In this document: piece by piece, positions 48,550-60,843 of the stretch
How the letters are laid out: every line of letters starts with the position of its first letter
Position numbering within the stretch: position 1 is the first letter of the stretch
NCBI GenBank assembly: GCA_963675135.1
Contig: OY776130.1
Location: 64,700,867-64,764,866, forward strand
Reading direction: 5' to 3'
DNA: 64,000 nt
Source of the DNA: Galeopsis tetrahit
Taxonomy: Eukaryota; Streptophyta; Magnoliopsida; Lamiales; Lamiaceae
Notes under the pieces: model-generated
Database searches by the model: none
The model's input: only the letters and a program-made list of their open reading frames with translations
Told to the model about the DNA's origin: nothing
Translations under genes and position numbers: made by a program

Positions 48550-50369
48550 TTCACAAGAGACCCTCAGTATACTAAACTTTTATCTCTATATCAAAAGAAA
48601 AAAACCCAACACAAATTAGCTCTTCAGAAAGTGCAACAACTAAGTCTATACAGACAATTGTAATCAAGCATAAGCGTTTCCAATAGAATGTGGAAAGCAG
48701 CAATTATGGATGTAAAGTATTCGCACTTCAAAATTCTCAACTAAATAACATTATTCATGTACTGTAGTCTCATGATATCTATCAACCATAACCCCTAACT
48801 TCAAATTCTTGATAAATAAATTTTAAAAGAATGAAAGATTAGCTTAACCAAATAACAAATTCATACAACAACGGAACATCGTAAGCGTACCATCATACCC
48901 AGATCATTGCTGATTAAAAGAGTAGAAGACGGCCATGGATGTCACTGTGGGTGGCGGCAGCAGACACAGTAAAGAAGAGGCCAGGCACGGATAAAACCAT
49001 GAATTTCATTAATTTTATATGCAGAAATAACAAATACAATGTCCTAAGAGTGCAACTAACTACTTTAACATCCATTTAAAGGACACATTATCTACTCCCA
49101 AGTATAATCATTACATATATGATATAATAATTGTTGATACTGTGAGTAAATCTAATCCCCCTACGAAAAAAAGGAGTAACAGCCTGATACAGAGTGAAGA
49201 GAAGAGCCGGAAGAAGGGTAAATGAAGAAAAGGGGCAAGCGAAAGTGGGTCTAATTCCCATACAAAAACCATACACATTCATAATTTTTTAAATCTTCCA
49301 TTGAAATAATATAGCCCAAGACCTTCAAACAATGAAAGATGACAGTTTTTACAGACACTTAACGAAATTCTCTTTGTATATCTTAATTTGGGATTCTTTA
49401 TAAGCTGTATCCGCATATCCTAAACTATAATAAGAAGTGAAATTCAGATGTGAACTTGCATCTGATACCACCACTCGAGTAAAAGCAACAAAGATGGAAA
49501 CAAGAACTAAAAAGTGCTTCTGGTAGGCAGATTAAACTATTGAGATGAGGAAATTCAGAAGTCAGTATTTTTTCAAAAAACACAATGTACCACCAAGTAA
49601 GAAGAATAGACAATTCTGGCCAGGTTTGAAAGCCCAAACTCATGGTCCTAGCAAATTAGAGTTGTAACTAATCCAGAACTCATGTCACTGATTAAAGAAA
49701 CATACAAATGTTGTAAGCTGGTTCGCATTCATATAAATAAGACATAAGAAAATTATTGCTTTAGTATAAATATCTAAAAACATATGGATATTCATGAATA
49801 CATCAGAACTAGATTTGCTAAATGATCACTCCATAATCCAATGTATCAACAGATGAGAATATACCTACAGTAATACACAAGCAGGGTAATGGAAGATGAA
49901 ACTAATGATCTTAAGAGGGTATGCTGAACTTTTTCTACTATTTCCTTGAGGAACATGTTTTTACACAGCTAAAATATGCATACCAGAGAACACCGTACAA
50001 TGTCAATAGAAATTTCGCAGCCCTGAGTTTTCGTAGAAAGACCATTGTGTTCTGCATTATAAGTGTTTGATATGAGATTCACAGTGCTGTGAATAACTGG
50101 AAAAAGAAAAGCAAAAAACACAAAAAGAAACTGAACTAAATAGTTCACCAACTAATAGTTCTGAAGATAATGGGCTTAATCATTTCAAGTCATATAAAAT
50201 TTCATAATACGTGATCCAAAAGAAAAGTGCCTTCATCATAGTAATACACATTAGACTGCATTTGTAAGAACAAGAACATCAGATGACGAAATTCATATTT
50301 CATATAAAAATGACTGATATAAAGGCTATATTACAATTACACCCACCATCAGCTTAAGATGGAAGTAAC
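48550..50369. other. Gene-free stretch between the GUX and MOS2-type genes
   Basis: No convincing coding region. The right part (about 50200-50369) is probably the 3' UTR of the minus-strand MOS2-type gene. The rest is AT-rich with short frames lacking domains. I found no paired terminal repeats. Confidence 0.5.
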
Positions 50370-51749
50370 TTAATAACCGATATCACTTGGATCTCCTGTG
50401 TACTCAGCAATCTCCTCAAGCTTCACATTTAGCAACTCATGTGTATCAGCATCTCTAACCACACCCATCTCCTTCTCTGAATCACGCTCAAGTAGGCTCC
50501 CATACACACCCTTGTGCCTACCATGCAATACAAGCACAGGCCCTCCTCGTTTCGGGAGGGCAGTCTCTAATAATTTCTGATCCACTCCTTGTACAAGTTC
50601 ACTGCTTTGATCAATCGATATGTCACACACCCCAGGCCCCACAACATCCACCACCACCCCCTTTTTCAAGAATAATCTTCCACCCTTTAACTCCTCACTG
50701 ATAATCCTTACCCTTATATGATTCCTCAGCCAATTTACCCTCCCACTCCTTCCATTCTTTCTTCTATCGTTATCATCAACATCTCTTGATTTAACTTTTA
50801 ACTCCTTCAATTTCCTTAGACACTTCTCCTCCTCTGAAGAACCCACCTCTGCCACATCCCTAGCTCGAATTTTCACCTTCTCATTGCTCTTTGATATCCT
50901 CAAAACCAATAAATCTCCACCATCTCTCACCTCCACAATTTTACCTTTCATCCCCATCTCCCTCCCATTTACTATCCGCACCTCTTTTCCCACACTAGAC
51001 CATTGCTTATCTTTCCGGCCCTCCATCTTCTCCAACCTAGCATTACCACTGGAACTAATCCCCTTCTTAGCATTAGGATTTTGAAGATCCTCACCAGCAC
51101 TACCATTAGTATTAATATGACTCCCTGGCAATTCTCCTGTAAAACCTAACCCTCCTCTCCCTGCCTTCCTTATAATCTCAGAAACTTTCACATCCTCTTT
51201 AGCATTACGACCAATGCCTCTACCCTCTTTCCAACCATATCCAGACAGCAACGCTGCTCCAAACCCCTCCACAGGAACATCATCGTATTCATCAAATCCC
51301 TGATCCTCAGGAAGCTTCTCCAAATCCTCCCTCAATTTCCTTAACTCCAAGTCCGCAAATGTTTCACCACGACCCAGAGTTGGAACATCACTTCCAGTTG
51401 CTGACGGTTGGCGTAGATTGAGGCCAAAACCCATGGAACTATCGGTGACTTCGGGATTAGAGCCTGGGTCCAACTCGAATTGAAGACCAGAATCAGCGTG
51501 GTTCGATTGGGAAATCTGTGGAAGAGTGGTGAGGTTTTTGAGTTTTTTATTGGGGCGCCATGCATTCGGAAGGGGCTCAATTGATTTGATCTTGGATTCC
51601 GGCGGCAATGGAGCTTCATCGGCACGGAATTCTCTGACGTAGCTTACGGACACAGAATCAGTTTTGGCAGCATCGGAGAATAGAGCAGTGGTAGGTTTTT
51701 TGAGGCGATTGGATTGGGATTTCGAGTTGATGGAGAATGAGAAACTCAT
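50370..51749 (-). CDS. MOS2: G-patch and KOW domain protein, MOS2 type
   Basis: A nuclear RNA-binding protein. Arabidopsis MOS2 is required for innate immunity and for microRNA maturation, and the animal counterpart GPKOW acts with the spliceosome. It is a single exon of 459 residues, nearly the length of Arabidopsis MOS2, which is also without coding introns. The N-terminus has MSFSFSINSK and the conserved SVSYVREFRADE (about 34-45). PLPNAWRPNKKLKNL follows. The G-patch is at about 158-204, with GYGWKEGRGIGRNAKED and KAGRGGLGF. KOW motif 1 is at about 254-282 (GKEVRIVNGREMGMKGKIVE), and KOW motif 2 at about 403-430 (GPVLVLHGRHKGVYGSLLER). The C-terminus is EYTGDPSDIGY. The start is the only Met upstream of the conserved MSFS block. 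An intron in the 5' UTR is possible but not shown. Confidence 0.93.
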   Translation of the reverse strand: MSFSFSINSKSQSNRLKKPTTALFSDAAKTDSVSVSYVREFRADEAPLPPESKIKSIEPLPNAWRPNKKLKNLTTLPQISQSNHADSGLQFELDPGSNPEVTDSSMGFGLNLRQPSATGSDVPTLGRGETFADLELRKLREDLEKLPEDQGFDEYDDVPVEGFGAALLSGYGWKEGRGIGRNAKEDVKVSEIIRKAGRGGLGFTGELPGSHINTNGSAGEDLQNPNAKKGISSSGNARLEKMEGRKDKQWSSVGKEVRIVNGREMGMKGKIVEVRDGGDLLVLRISKSNEKVKIRARDVAEVGSSEEEKCLRKLKELKVKSRDVDDNDRRKNGRSGRVNWLRNHIRVRIISEELKGGRLFLKKGVVVDVVGPGVCDISIDQSSELVQGVDQKLLETALPKRGGPVLVLHGRHKGVYGSLLERDSEKEMGVVRDADTHELLNVKLEEIAEYTGDPSDIGY

Positions 51750-52539
51750 TCTGGCACTAATATCGGAATATCAGGGTGAAGCAAATCTTCAACTTGGAAA
51801 CCTAATTAGGGGGTGAGCACAAGAGAAAGAGAGATGGCAATAAGATTTCTGTAGCAACCTAAAAGTAGGGCACTAGTCAACTGAAATATAGGGTTTCAAC
51901 TAGTTCGTAGACGAAAGAAAATAAAATTACTTTTAGAAATTCATCATCAACCATACAATCAGGTGAACTCACTCACTCTCCGAACGGAACGATGAGAGCT
52001 CAACGTCTCATCATTCTCTCTATCATACTCCAATTCAAAATCAAATATGGGACACATTTATTATTAACTTGATGGGCAGTATATACTAATTTGATAACAG
52101 GTGAAAGAAGAACAAAGATGCAAATTTACATTCTCAAAAGACATGGACATTTAATTACAACCGCATATAGGCAAATTAAAGAAAAAAATATCCTTGAATT
52201 AATATGAACACAAACGACTATAAAACACCAAGCAGAAAGTTGATACATACTCAGAATCGGCTGCTGGACGTCAGACGATTCACGATTCGCGATTGCTGGT
52301 GGCTTGGATTTGACGCCGGACTATGGGAGGTCGTCGGAGGCCGCGCACGACAGAGGTGAGCCGTGAAATTGAAATGGCTTTAGGTTTCAGATTTCATTTC
52401 TTGATTCTTCCTTTCTATTTTCTTAACCTAAATTATTTTGAAATTATAAATATAAATAGGTAAGCGGGGCCTGACCCGTTTTCTCTAAATGCAGTGGGTC
52501 GGGTCGACCTAGAAGTGGACAGTTTTGTCTAGTGTTTAA

Positions 52540-52870
52540 TAAATCGAACTGCTCGTGAGCTCGATTCGACTCGTTAAGTCTCGAATTCAATTTGTTTGTA
52601 TAGATAAACAAATTGAACTCGTGCTCATTAGATATTCAATTTACTAACAATCCGACTCGAACTCGACTCATTAGACTGGATACTTAAGATATGTCTTTTA
52701 ATTTCATTAACCTCGTTAGACTCGATTCGGCTCAGCTCAGCTCGATAGACTCATTTACGAGTCGAGACAAACTCATTTTTTCACTCGTCAATATAATAGC
52801 TTGGCTCGACAAGAACTCAAATCAGACTCGAATTTCAAATACTCGATTCGATTCCACCTAATTTGAATAA
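52540..52870. repeat. Fragment of a CGAGCTCG-rich hAT-like repeat
   Basis: Many copies of CTCGATTCGACTCG-type motifs, similar in kind to the complete element at 160-646. The right side runs into TAACAACCCTA, like a hAT terminal CCCTA, but no matching left end or 8-bp duplication could be paired. It is probably truncated or too diverged. Confidence 0.5.
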
Positions 52871-52964
52871 CAACCCTAAGTCTTTTGCCATTCTCTTTCA
52901 CCCCGACAAATTCTGATTTCCCCCCATTTTCCATTCTCCTCGAAATAAACCAATGAAATATTGT

Positions 52965-53215
52965 ACTCCCTTCATTACGCAATTATTTTCACACTTTATT
53001 TTTGGGATGTTTGACAAATAACTTTCACATCCTTAAAATGAAAACTCTTTATATAAACTTCATCATTACAAATATAAAATATCCTCAATTTTACACAAAT
53101 GTCATTATTTTTTATTCATAAGTCAACTAATTGTTTTATTACAAAATTATTCATAAAATTTCACTAAATTCACTTTTCTTATTTTATGCGTCATTTCATC
53201 TGTGAAAGAAATTCT
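52965..53215. mobile_element. Possible degenerate Stowaway-type MITE
   Basis: It starts with TACTCCCTTCATTACGC and continues with CAATTATTTTCACAC, as in the element at 30139. The right inverted end is not convincing. It lies about 700 bp upstream of the xylanase start codon. Confidence 0.4.
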
Positions 53216-53881
53216 GGTAAGATCATAAATATTTATTTTAAATAAAAACTAAATAAATGTTAAAATATAAAAGTAGGATTTATTTTGAAATTTTCAGCAA
53301 GTGAAGTGAAAACAGAACTCCTCCCTTGATCGGAAGTGAGAAAACAGAGAGAAAGAAAGGTATAAATACATTGAATCGGTGTATTAATAGCAATGTAGAT
53401 TGTAGAGCAGGAACAGTGTGTGTGCTTAAAAATCTTTCTTGCGTCTCAATTCAAGTATATTAGTATTCTCTACAATAAAACCTCATTCTGCAATCCAAAG
53501 AAAACTAATCAAATGAACCCATCCCACAACCCTATTCAAAGATAACAATTATATTCCGTTTGACATTTACTTATCATCTAAAAGAAGAAGTTTACGCCAA
53601 TATGTTGCTGAGATTACAAATGCAGAAATGGGGTAGCTCAAGACTTCATTTTTGATTGGTTGGTTGAATCGTCAAGGATACAGAAGCCCTTTATATAATG
53701 ACCCGATTCTTGAATTGCTGCTTCACAAATCGAACTTTAAAGCCAAGCCCACACTCAGAGGTACACTACTGAGGTGAATCTTATTTTCTTGAATTTTTCC
53801 TTTTGGGGTTTATTTGATTTAGCCTGCTTAATGGGGCTTTGTTGTTGTTATTGTTGGTTTTAGAGATTAACAGATACTATT

Positions 53882-56800
53882 ATGGAGAAGCCAGCCACAA
53901 GCAACGCCTATGAATGCCTTCAGGCTGAGGTTACTAAATAGAATGCTTTCTTCAAAATTTTATAATTTGTAATTATGTTCAGATATCAGAAGTTTAATGA
54001 CGTTTCTTTTGTTTTTAGGAATCAAAAGATACTATGAAGAAGCCATCAACAAGTAGTGCGGATATAAGCTCTGAGGTGGTTTACTAATTTTGTATTATCA
54101 TATTAGTTTTATGAGCTGGTATTGTAATTCTCCAAGCAGATTTATGTTTGTGATGATCTCTCTTTTCCAATTGTGGCATTCATGTCTTAACTTCATAATT
54201 TTGTTAAGCTTTGATAAGGAGATTGCGCTAGCAGCAAATTTGTTTCGTTTTAAATAAAACATCGTTTGTTTAGTGTTTGGATTGGCCCTTAGCTGCATTG
54301 ATGTGATGCCCTTCAGATGTTCAGGGCGATTGTAATTTTGCAGTTACTACAATTTGCTCATTTTGAAGTTTGATTTTGAAATAATTGACATTTATCTTTA
54401 GTTTAGAACAGGATTCAAATACCATAGTAGTCTACATCGTGGGAGAACTGGAGTTCATATACTACTATTATTTGACTAATTATTTGTGATGTCCGTCCCT
54501 GCTTTCACCTTCAACTCACCTCAGATCATTCATCAATTTCGTGCAGAACTTAAATAATGGACTAAACACAAATATCATACGTAACCATGACTTTTCTGGA
54601 GGACTTGATATGTGGCACCCCAATTCTTGTGATGCGCTTGTGGATTCTGAGAAAGCTGAAGGACTATCAGCTAAGCTAAGTGGTAGTTATGCTGTTATTA
54701 CAAACAGGAAAGAATGTTGGCAAGGCCTTGAACAAGACATCACCGATAGAGTTTCCACTGGTTCCACTTACACTCTTTGTGCTTGGGTTAGAGTATCAGG
54801 GGACCAAAATGTCACTAATGATGTTCTGGCCACTCTGAAACTTGAATACCAAGATTCGTCAATTAGCTATTTATTCATAGGAAGGTAATGCACTAATTAT
54901 CTGTATTTAGAGTGTGTTTTCACACTCAATTGAAGGCTTGCAATCACTTTTTTTTTTTTCTTTTAGCCTATTCACTAGAAGCTGCAAACGCACCCTTAAC
55001 ATTGCTCTCTTGCTTCAGAAAATCATTTTTTATTCTATAAACCCTGTACAGAACTTCTGCTTCAACAGAGCACTGGGAGAAACTAGAAGGCACATTTTCT
55101 TTACCAACTATGCCTCATCGAGTTATATTTTATCTGGAAGGGCCTTCACCTGGCATTGACCTGCTCATTAGATCCGTTATCGTCTCCTGCAATAATCCCA
55201 GTCAATGTGATGTAAGTATACATAAAAACCAAGCTGCTACTGCATGCTAATAAGATGGTGTCTGGAAGTACGTATTAAAAATGGATAAATTTTCTAAAAG
55301 AAATTTCCTTTTCCCTTGTGATTGACACACTTTTGCCCCTTTCATGTCTACTATTTTTCTGATATGTGGCATTTGAATTTGATAGAATCAAGGGACTGGG
55401 CCTTTCTTCAATGGTGATGAGAATATCATACAGAATCCAAGATTTGATGATGGCCTCAATAATTGGACTGGGAGAGGTTGCCAAATTGCATTGCACGATT
55501 CTATGGCAGATGGAAAAGTTGTTCCAGTTGCTGGCAAATTCTTTGTGTCAACAGAAAATCGTACAGATAACTGGAACGGGATTCAGCAGGAGATATCCGG
55601 GAGAGTGAAGCGTAAGATTGCCTATGAGGTTACTGCATTTGTTAGAATTTTCGGTAATAATGTCACCACCACGGAGCTTAGGGCTACTCTATGGCTTCAG
55701 GCAGCAGATCTCCGTGAACAGTATATCGGGATTGCTAGGTAATCCCTGTTTTACTAAAACATTTATCATGTGTCTTGTAGCATTTCATTTTCAACATATT
55801 TTGAATTGTGTTCATTGTTACTGTCTTATTGAGTGACAATGCACTTGAGGCTCTTCTGTTTTGGTATGTATGCTTCCATATAACCTAATTTAAATTTGAT
55901 ATTCCCTTTAACTTGATTTTTTGTAATTATATTAATTGAATATGCATATAGTAACTAATATATATTGCATTAAAGTCTTCTACTATGGTTGTATAGTGTG
56001 CAGGCAACAAATAAAGATTGGGTAGAGCTGCGAGGAAAATTTCTTGTAAATGGTTCTCCATCAAAGGCAGTTATTTATTTAGAAGGACCACCTCGAGGCA
56101 CTGATATTCTCCTTGATAATCTAGTAGTGAAGCATGCTGCCAAAGCCCCACCAGCATCTCCACCAGTCATCGAGGTAGTTGAATAACATAACTTTGGATA
56201 TATGTTCCTAGAGATAAAATATTTTTTAGTCGGTAAGTTATCCATATTTTGGTTCCAAGCCCTGTTGACTGTTACAAATGTCTGATTTGGTCCACCATAC
56301 CAAAATGTCGAAAAATTGAAAGTTACAAGACTATTTTCAATTCGTGAAAGTCGGCGGGACTATAATCAAAATAAGCGTAACTTACTTACATGACTATTAA
56401 AACTATTTTCCCTAAAAATTACTATCTTGGACTGGACGAAAATCTGAGTTTATAATGATGTATTCCAGAATGCTGCTTTTGGGGTTAATATAATTGCTAA
56501 CAGCAATCTCAGTGATGGCACGAAAGAGTGGTTCCCCCTGGGGAATTGCAATCTGAGTGTGGAAAAAGGTTCACCACGTATGATTCCGCCAATGGCTAGA
56601 GATAGCCTTGGAGCCCATGAAGCTTTAAGTGGTGACTACATTCTTGTGACAAATCGGAGTCAGTCATGGATGGGGCCCGCTCAGATGATTACAGATAAGC
56701 TGAAACTATATTTAACTTATCAAGTCTCTGCGTGGGTCCGGATTGGTAAACAGGCAAGTCCTCGATCACAGATCCTCAACATCGCTCTTGGTGTGGATGG

Positions 56801-58755
56801 TGAATGGGTAAATGGTGGGCAAGTGGAGTGTAGTAGTGGTGATGGATGGCGTGAAATTGGCGGATCATTCAGAATCGAGAAGCAACCTGCAAAGGTAATG
56901 GTTTACGTACAGGGTCCTGAGGCTGGCGTTGATATCATGCTTGCTGGCCTTCAAATTTTCCCTGTTGATGCACACCACAGATTTAGACATTTGAAATCGC
57001 AAACTGATAAGGTAAGTAAGTTGGTTGCTAATTATTGGCCTTTTGTATTGTTAAGGAATTATTATACATTAAATGAATTAATTTCACATCTCTCTATAAG
57101 TTCGGGCTTTTAGATGAGATGAAATTTTTTCACGTATATTTTATTTTATGGCTTATCTTGGAGTTATATTTTGAGCCTTAAATTATCATCAGCTTAACTA
57201 TGGTGTTGTAACTTGTGAGCATGCTTAGTGTAATTTAAATCAAATTCATGATCTAGGCTTGGATTTTAGAACTTCGTGATTCTCACATTCAAATACAAAA
57301 CCTTGTTAAGCCATTGAATATTTTGGATTGAGGCAAAGTCTGTGTGAATCAGTTTCACCATGAAACCGATTTGCATTTTCTGTGTATTTTTTAATGGTAT
57401 ATTAGTTGTTTCACTAAAAGGTACTCCCTCCCGTTTGAATGAAATGGTCTTTTGTCTACTCACACTATTTACAATTTAAATGTCGTTTTGCACTTTTCAT
57501 TAAAAAACTTACACCCATAACCAATTTTTGTAGATAATCCAGTTCATCTGCATGACCATGAGCTGGTTTTGGAATAATCTGATTCTTGATCAATTATCTG
57601 TTTTCCGTAGTTTACTTGTTTTGTTTGAGTTCGCAGATACGTAAGCGTGATGTAATCTTAAAGTTCACAGCATCTGATTCCACCACACTGGTTGGCTCCA
57701 TAGTCAGAATTAAACAAACAGAAAACAGCTTCCCATTCGGGTCATGCATCAGCAGGTCCATCATAGACAATGAAGACGTTGTTGATTTCTTCACCAAAAA
57801 CTTCAATTGGGCTGTCTTCGAAAACGAGTTGAAGTGGTATTGGACGGAACCACAACAGGGCAACTTCAACTACAAAGATGCAGACGACTTATTGGCCTTG
57901 TGCACAACCCACAACATTCATCCTCGTGGCCACTGCATCTTCTGGGAATCAGAGGCAGCAGTTCAGTCATGGATACGTGCTCTCCCCAAAAACGACATGA
58001 CGTCAGCTGTTCAAAACCGTCTGACCGGCCTCCTCACCCGCTACAAGGGCAAGTTCAAGCACTACGACGTGAACAACGAGATGCTGCACAATTCATTCTA
58101 TCAAGATCATTTGGGAAATGAAATCAGAGCCAACATGTTCAAGACTGCTAGTCAACTAGACCCGTCACCCACCCTTTTCGTGAATGATTACAGCATCGAG
58201 GACGGTTGTGATTCACGGTCGTCACCAGACAAGTACATTCAGCATATTCTTCATCTCCAAGAGCAGGGAGCCCCAGTTGGGGGAATAGGCATACAGGGTC
58301 ATATAACAAGCCCAGTGGGGCCCGTCGTTTGTTCTGCTTTCGATAAGTTGGGTACTCTGGGACTTCCCATCTGGCTGACAGAGCTCGATGTGTCTTCAGA
58401 AAACGAGCATGTTCGAGCGGATGATTTAGAAGTTATGATGAGGGAAGCGTTCGGCCACCCGGCAGTTGAAGGTGTGATGTTGTGGGGATTCTGGGAGTTG
58501 TTTATGAGTAGAAATAATGGTTTCTTGGTGAATGCAGAAGGGGATTTGAATGAGGCTGGGAAAAGGTATGTTGCTTTGAAGAAAGAGTGGTTGACGCATA
58601 GCCATGGGAATATTAATGAAGAATCTGAGTTTGAGTACAGAGGGTTTCATGGTTCCTATCAACTTGAAGTTGTTACTCCTTCTAAACACAAAATCATCAA
58701 GACCTTTGTGGTTGATCAAGGTTTTGAGCCACTTGTAATATCCATTAATTTATAA
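53882..58755 (+). CDS. XYN1: Endo-1,4-beta-xylanase, GH10 with three CBM22 modules (XYN1 type)
   Basis: Predicted to cut the xylan backbone of the cell wall. Eight exons: 53882-53929, 54019-54075, 54547-54884, 55052-55211, 55386-55738, 55997-56174, 56469-57011 and 57637-58755. They total 2,796 nt and 931 residues, close to Arabidopsis XYN1 (RXF12). All introns are GT-AG with fitting phases. After a 35-residue Ser/Lys-rich start come three CBM22-type modules, at about 45-195 (NHDFSGGLDMWHPN), 215-370 (NPRFDDGLNNWTGRGC) and 385-545 (NSNLSDGTKEWFPLGNC). The GH10 domain starts at about 600 and has FENELKWYWTEPQQGNFNY, the acid/base E707 in YDVNNEM and the nucleophile E808 in LTELDVSSE. Both catalytic residues are present. 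No N-terminal signal peptide is visible in this model, so export is unexplained or a different first exon exists. A 5' UTR intron (about 53774-53863) is likely. Confidence 0.92.
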
Positions 58756-59063
58756 TGCTTGTTATTAACATTTATTATTATTTAAGTACTGTATGTATGA
58801 TTCTTTTACAAGAGTTTTAAGAAATACTGTATTGATTATTTATGTATAAAATGGAGTGATGGAGTATGAATAAAGTGAATGACAATTTAAGTAGATAAGT
58901 GATTGTTTAAAATGTGATGTACTTTGATATACACATATTAATTTTGGATGAATAAAAAAAATACTTACGTATAAAATAAAGAGTTTTTTTTACAAATAGG
59001 TGATATTTAGACATTTTCCCCTTATATTTAAGTGCTAACCTTTTTTAAAGTTACTAATAGATA

Positions 59064-59363
59064 CTCCCTCCTATTTTTTTTAATTGACGTCCTATAGCTC
59101 TACGCATATTAAGAAATAAACTATTTTTCTAATATACCCTTAATAAATAAATGAATAACTGTTAATTTAACCTGATTTTATGGGAATGATGGATGACTTA
59201 TTCTATCAATTAATTACCTAATTAATTACCTATGTCTTCAAAAAAATTTTTTTTTACCTAATTAAGGAAATAAAAGGATAAATTAGAGATAAATTTACAA
59301 AAAATCAATTAAATTGTTAATTCTAAAAAATCTAAAACGACAATTAAAAAGGATATGAGGGAG
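59064..59363. mobile_element. Stowaway-type MITE
   Basis: A 300-bp element starting CTCCCTCCTATTTTTTTT and ending AAAAGGATATGAGGGAG. The inverted ends extend inward through TTTAATTGACGTC and its near complement GACAATTAAAAAGG. It has TA on both sides (59062-59063 and 59364-59365). CTCCCTC ends with a TA duplication are typical of Stowaway. Confidence 0.85.
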
Positions 59364-59674
59364 TATAAAATAGGTGTTAAAATACCTCTTCTACTCCTCC
59401 CTAAGACAACCATCATCGGTGTCCTCCACAAAATGTCATAGCAAGTGGACAAATTTTATAATATTAAAATAATAGAAAACATTTGACATTTGCGTGACCT
59501 GGGTTGGATGACCAACCTAAGGTCATCAATTTAATAATATTAATTAATATGACAAGTGTCAAAATTTCATTGGTTGTTTCTAATTTTTTGTGTGATATAA
59601 TTAGATTGGTAGATATTGAAGATAATATGTATTAAATATATATATATATATTAAAATTCGTAATTTTTTTTCTC

Positions 59675-59683
59675 TATAAATAG
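59675..59683 (+). promoter_or_regulatory. Probable TATA box of the Harbinger-type element's ORF
   Basis: TATAAATAG lies 72 bases upstream of the ATG of the element's reading frame, in a sensible position for a TATA box. There is no other evidence for transcription. Confidence 0.5.
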
Positions 59684-59754
59684 AATCCAATATCGAGCTA
59701 TTTTAAACCACAAACTAAAATTCTCTCTTTTATCATCTAATATTTCTAGCTATT

Positions 59755-60034
59755 ATGGATCTTTTTTTCAAACTCTCAAAATTTTCCAAACTCTCAAGAT
59801 TATTTAAATTTTCCAAACTCTCAAGATTATCCAAATTTTGGATCTTATTTTAATCTTTCTCTTTCAAATTCTGAGGAATTTTCAAACGCACAGCACTCTC
59901 AATTTTCTCCGGATCTTAATCAAGATCCTATTTCTGAACAAGTCCAAACATCGCAAAATGTCTCCCGAAATTTGTTCCAAGAAACTCCATTGGCAAGTAA
60001 AAATAAAAAGGGGGCAAACTTGATGCGTGAATAA
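59755..60034 (+). pseudogene. Remnant of a transposon ORF1-like N-terminus (Asn/Ser/Phe-rich)
   Basis: From ATG GAT at 59755 the natural reading shifts by one base and then runs open to 60034. It reads NSQNFPNSQDY, NFPNSQDYPNFGSYFNLSLS, HSQFSPDLNQDP and LFQETPLASKNKKGANLMRE, then stop. The repeated N(F)PNSQDY unit is encoded by an AAACTCTCAAGATTAT duplication. The low-complexity start resembles the N-terminus of the Myb/SANT-like second protein of plant Harbinger elements, which is an inference. The one-base shift next to the ATG and the early end mean it is broken. Confidence 0.55.
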
Positions 60035-60584
60035 ATTATTATTTTTTATTTTGAATTTTCAAATCTTGTAATTTTAATTTTGTTATTGAGTTCATTATTT
60101 ATTTTAAATGTGTGATAAAAAAATTCATATTATAATTACAAATTTAGAATATTAAGTAATTTTTATATACCAATTTAGTAAAAATTAATAATATAATATG
60201 TAATTAAAAACTATTATTATTTTTGGGTTGGGTTAGTGTCATTTATAAAGTATGATAAAATTAAATTTGGGTTGGATTGTAAATTGTATAGATGAATGAG
60301 AGATAAATTAATATAATATTAAAGGGTTGGGTTGGGGGAGTGTCGTGGATGAGATGGTCTAAAAAAGAATCTCTCTCACACCCTTTCATTTCAAATTCAA
60401 AACACTTTTTCTCATATTCAAACGTTAGCGCCGCCCACCTACCTTAGTTGTCAATCCGGCCGCCAATGTCTCGAAGACAGAGGCTCCATTGGACGGAGGC
60501 ACACCCCAACTCTTCGAACGGCGGCGCACCACCGAGAGGAAGGCAAAAATTCTAGCGCCGTCCACCTGTCTTAGTTTATATAAC

Positions 60585-60843
60585 TGAAAAGTGTATGTTA
60601 CTATAACTAAAAAATGTAAGTCACTACAAATGAAAAGTATAAGTCACTATAAAAGTGTAAGTGCTACAAGTGAAAAATGCAACATAATATTACTCCAAAA
60701 ATTAAGTCACTATAACTAAAAAGTGCAACATGGTATTACTAAAAAAATGTAAGTTACTATAACTAAAAAGTGCAACACAATATTACTAAAAAAAAATGTA
60801 AATCACTATAATTGAAAAGTGCAACATAATATTACTGAAAAGG
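60585..60843. repeat. Minisatellite with AAGTGCAACATAATATTACT units
   Basis: About seven to eight irregular copies of units of roughly 20-45 bp. They are built from AAAAAGTGCAACATAATATTA and AATGTAAGTCACTATAACT in alternation. The same GTGCAAC and AAAAAGTGTAA words occur in the neighbouring palindrome, so the array may have grown from one of its arms. Confidence 0.75.

Larger units (their letters stand above)
59405..60359 (+). mobile_element. Deleted PIF/Harbinger-type element
   Basis: A 955-bp element with ends GACAACCATCATCGGTG and its partial inverse CGTGGATGAGATGGTC. It is flanked by TAA on both sides (59402-59404 and 60360-60362), the usual 3-bp duplication of this superfamily. Inside is a TATA box and the 5' part of a reading frame rich in Asn, Ser, Gln and Phe (see 59755-60034). 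The rest of that frame and any transposase are missing. It is probably an internal-deletion derivative. Confidence 0.75.

Noticed and set aside
60585..60843. Regularly spaced repeats as a possible CRISPR-like array
   Set aside because: Units vary in length and have no unique spacers. The DNA is plant nuclear, and the words match the adjoining palindrome.
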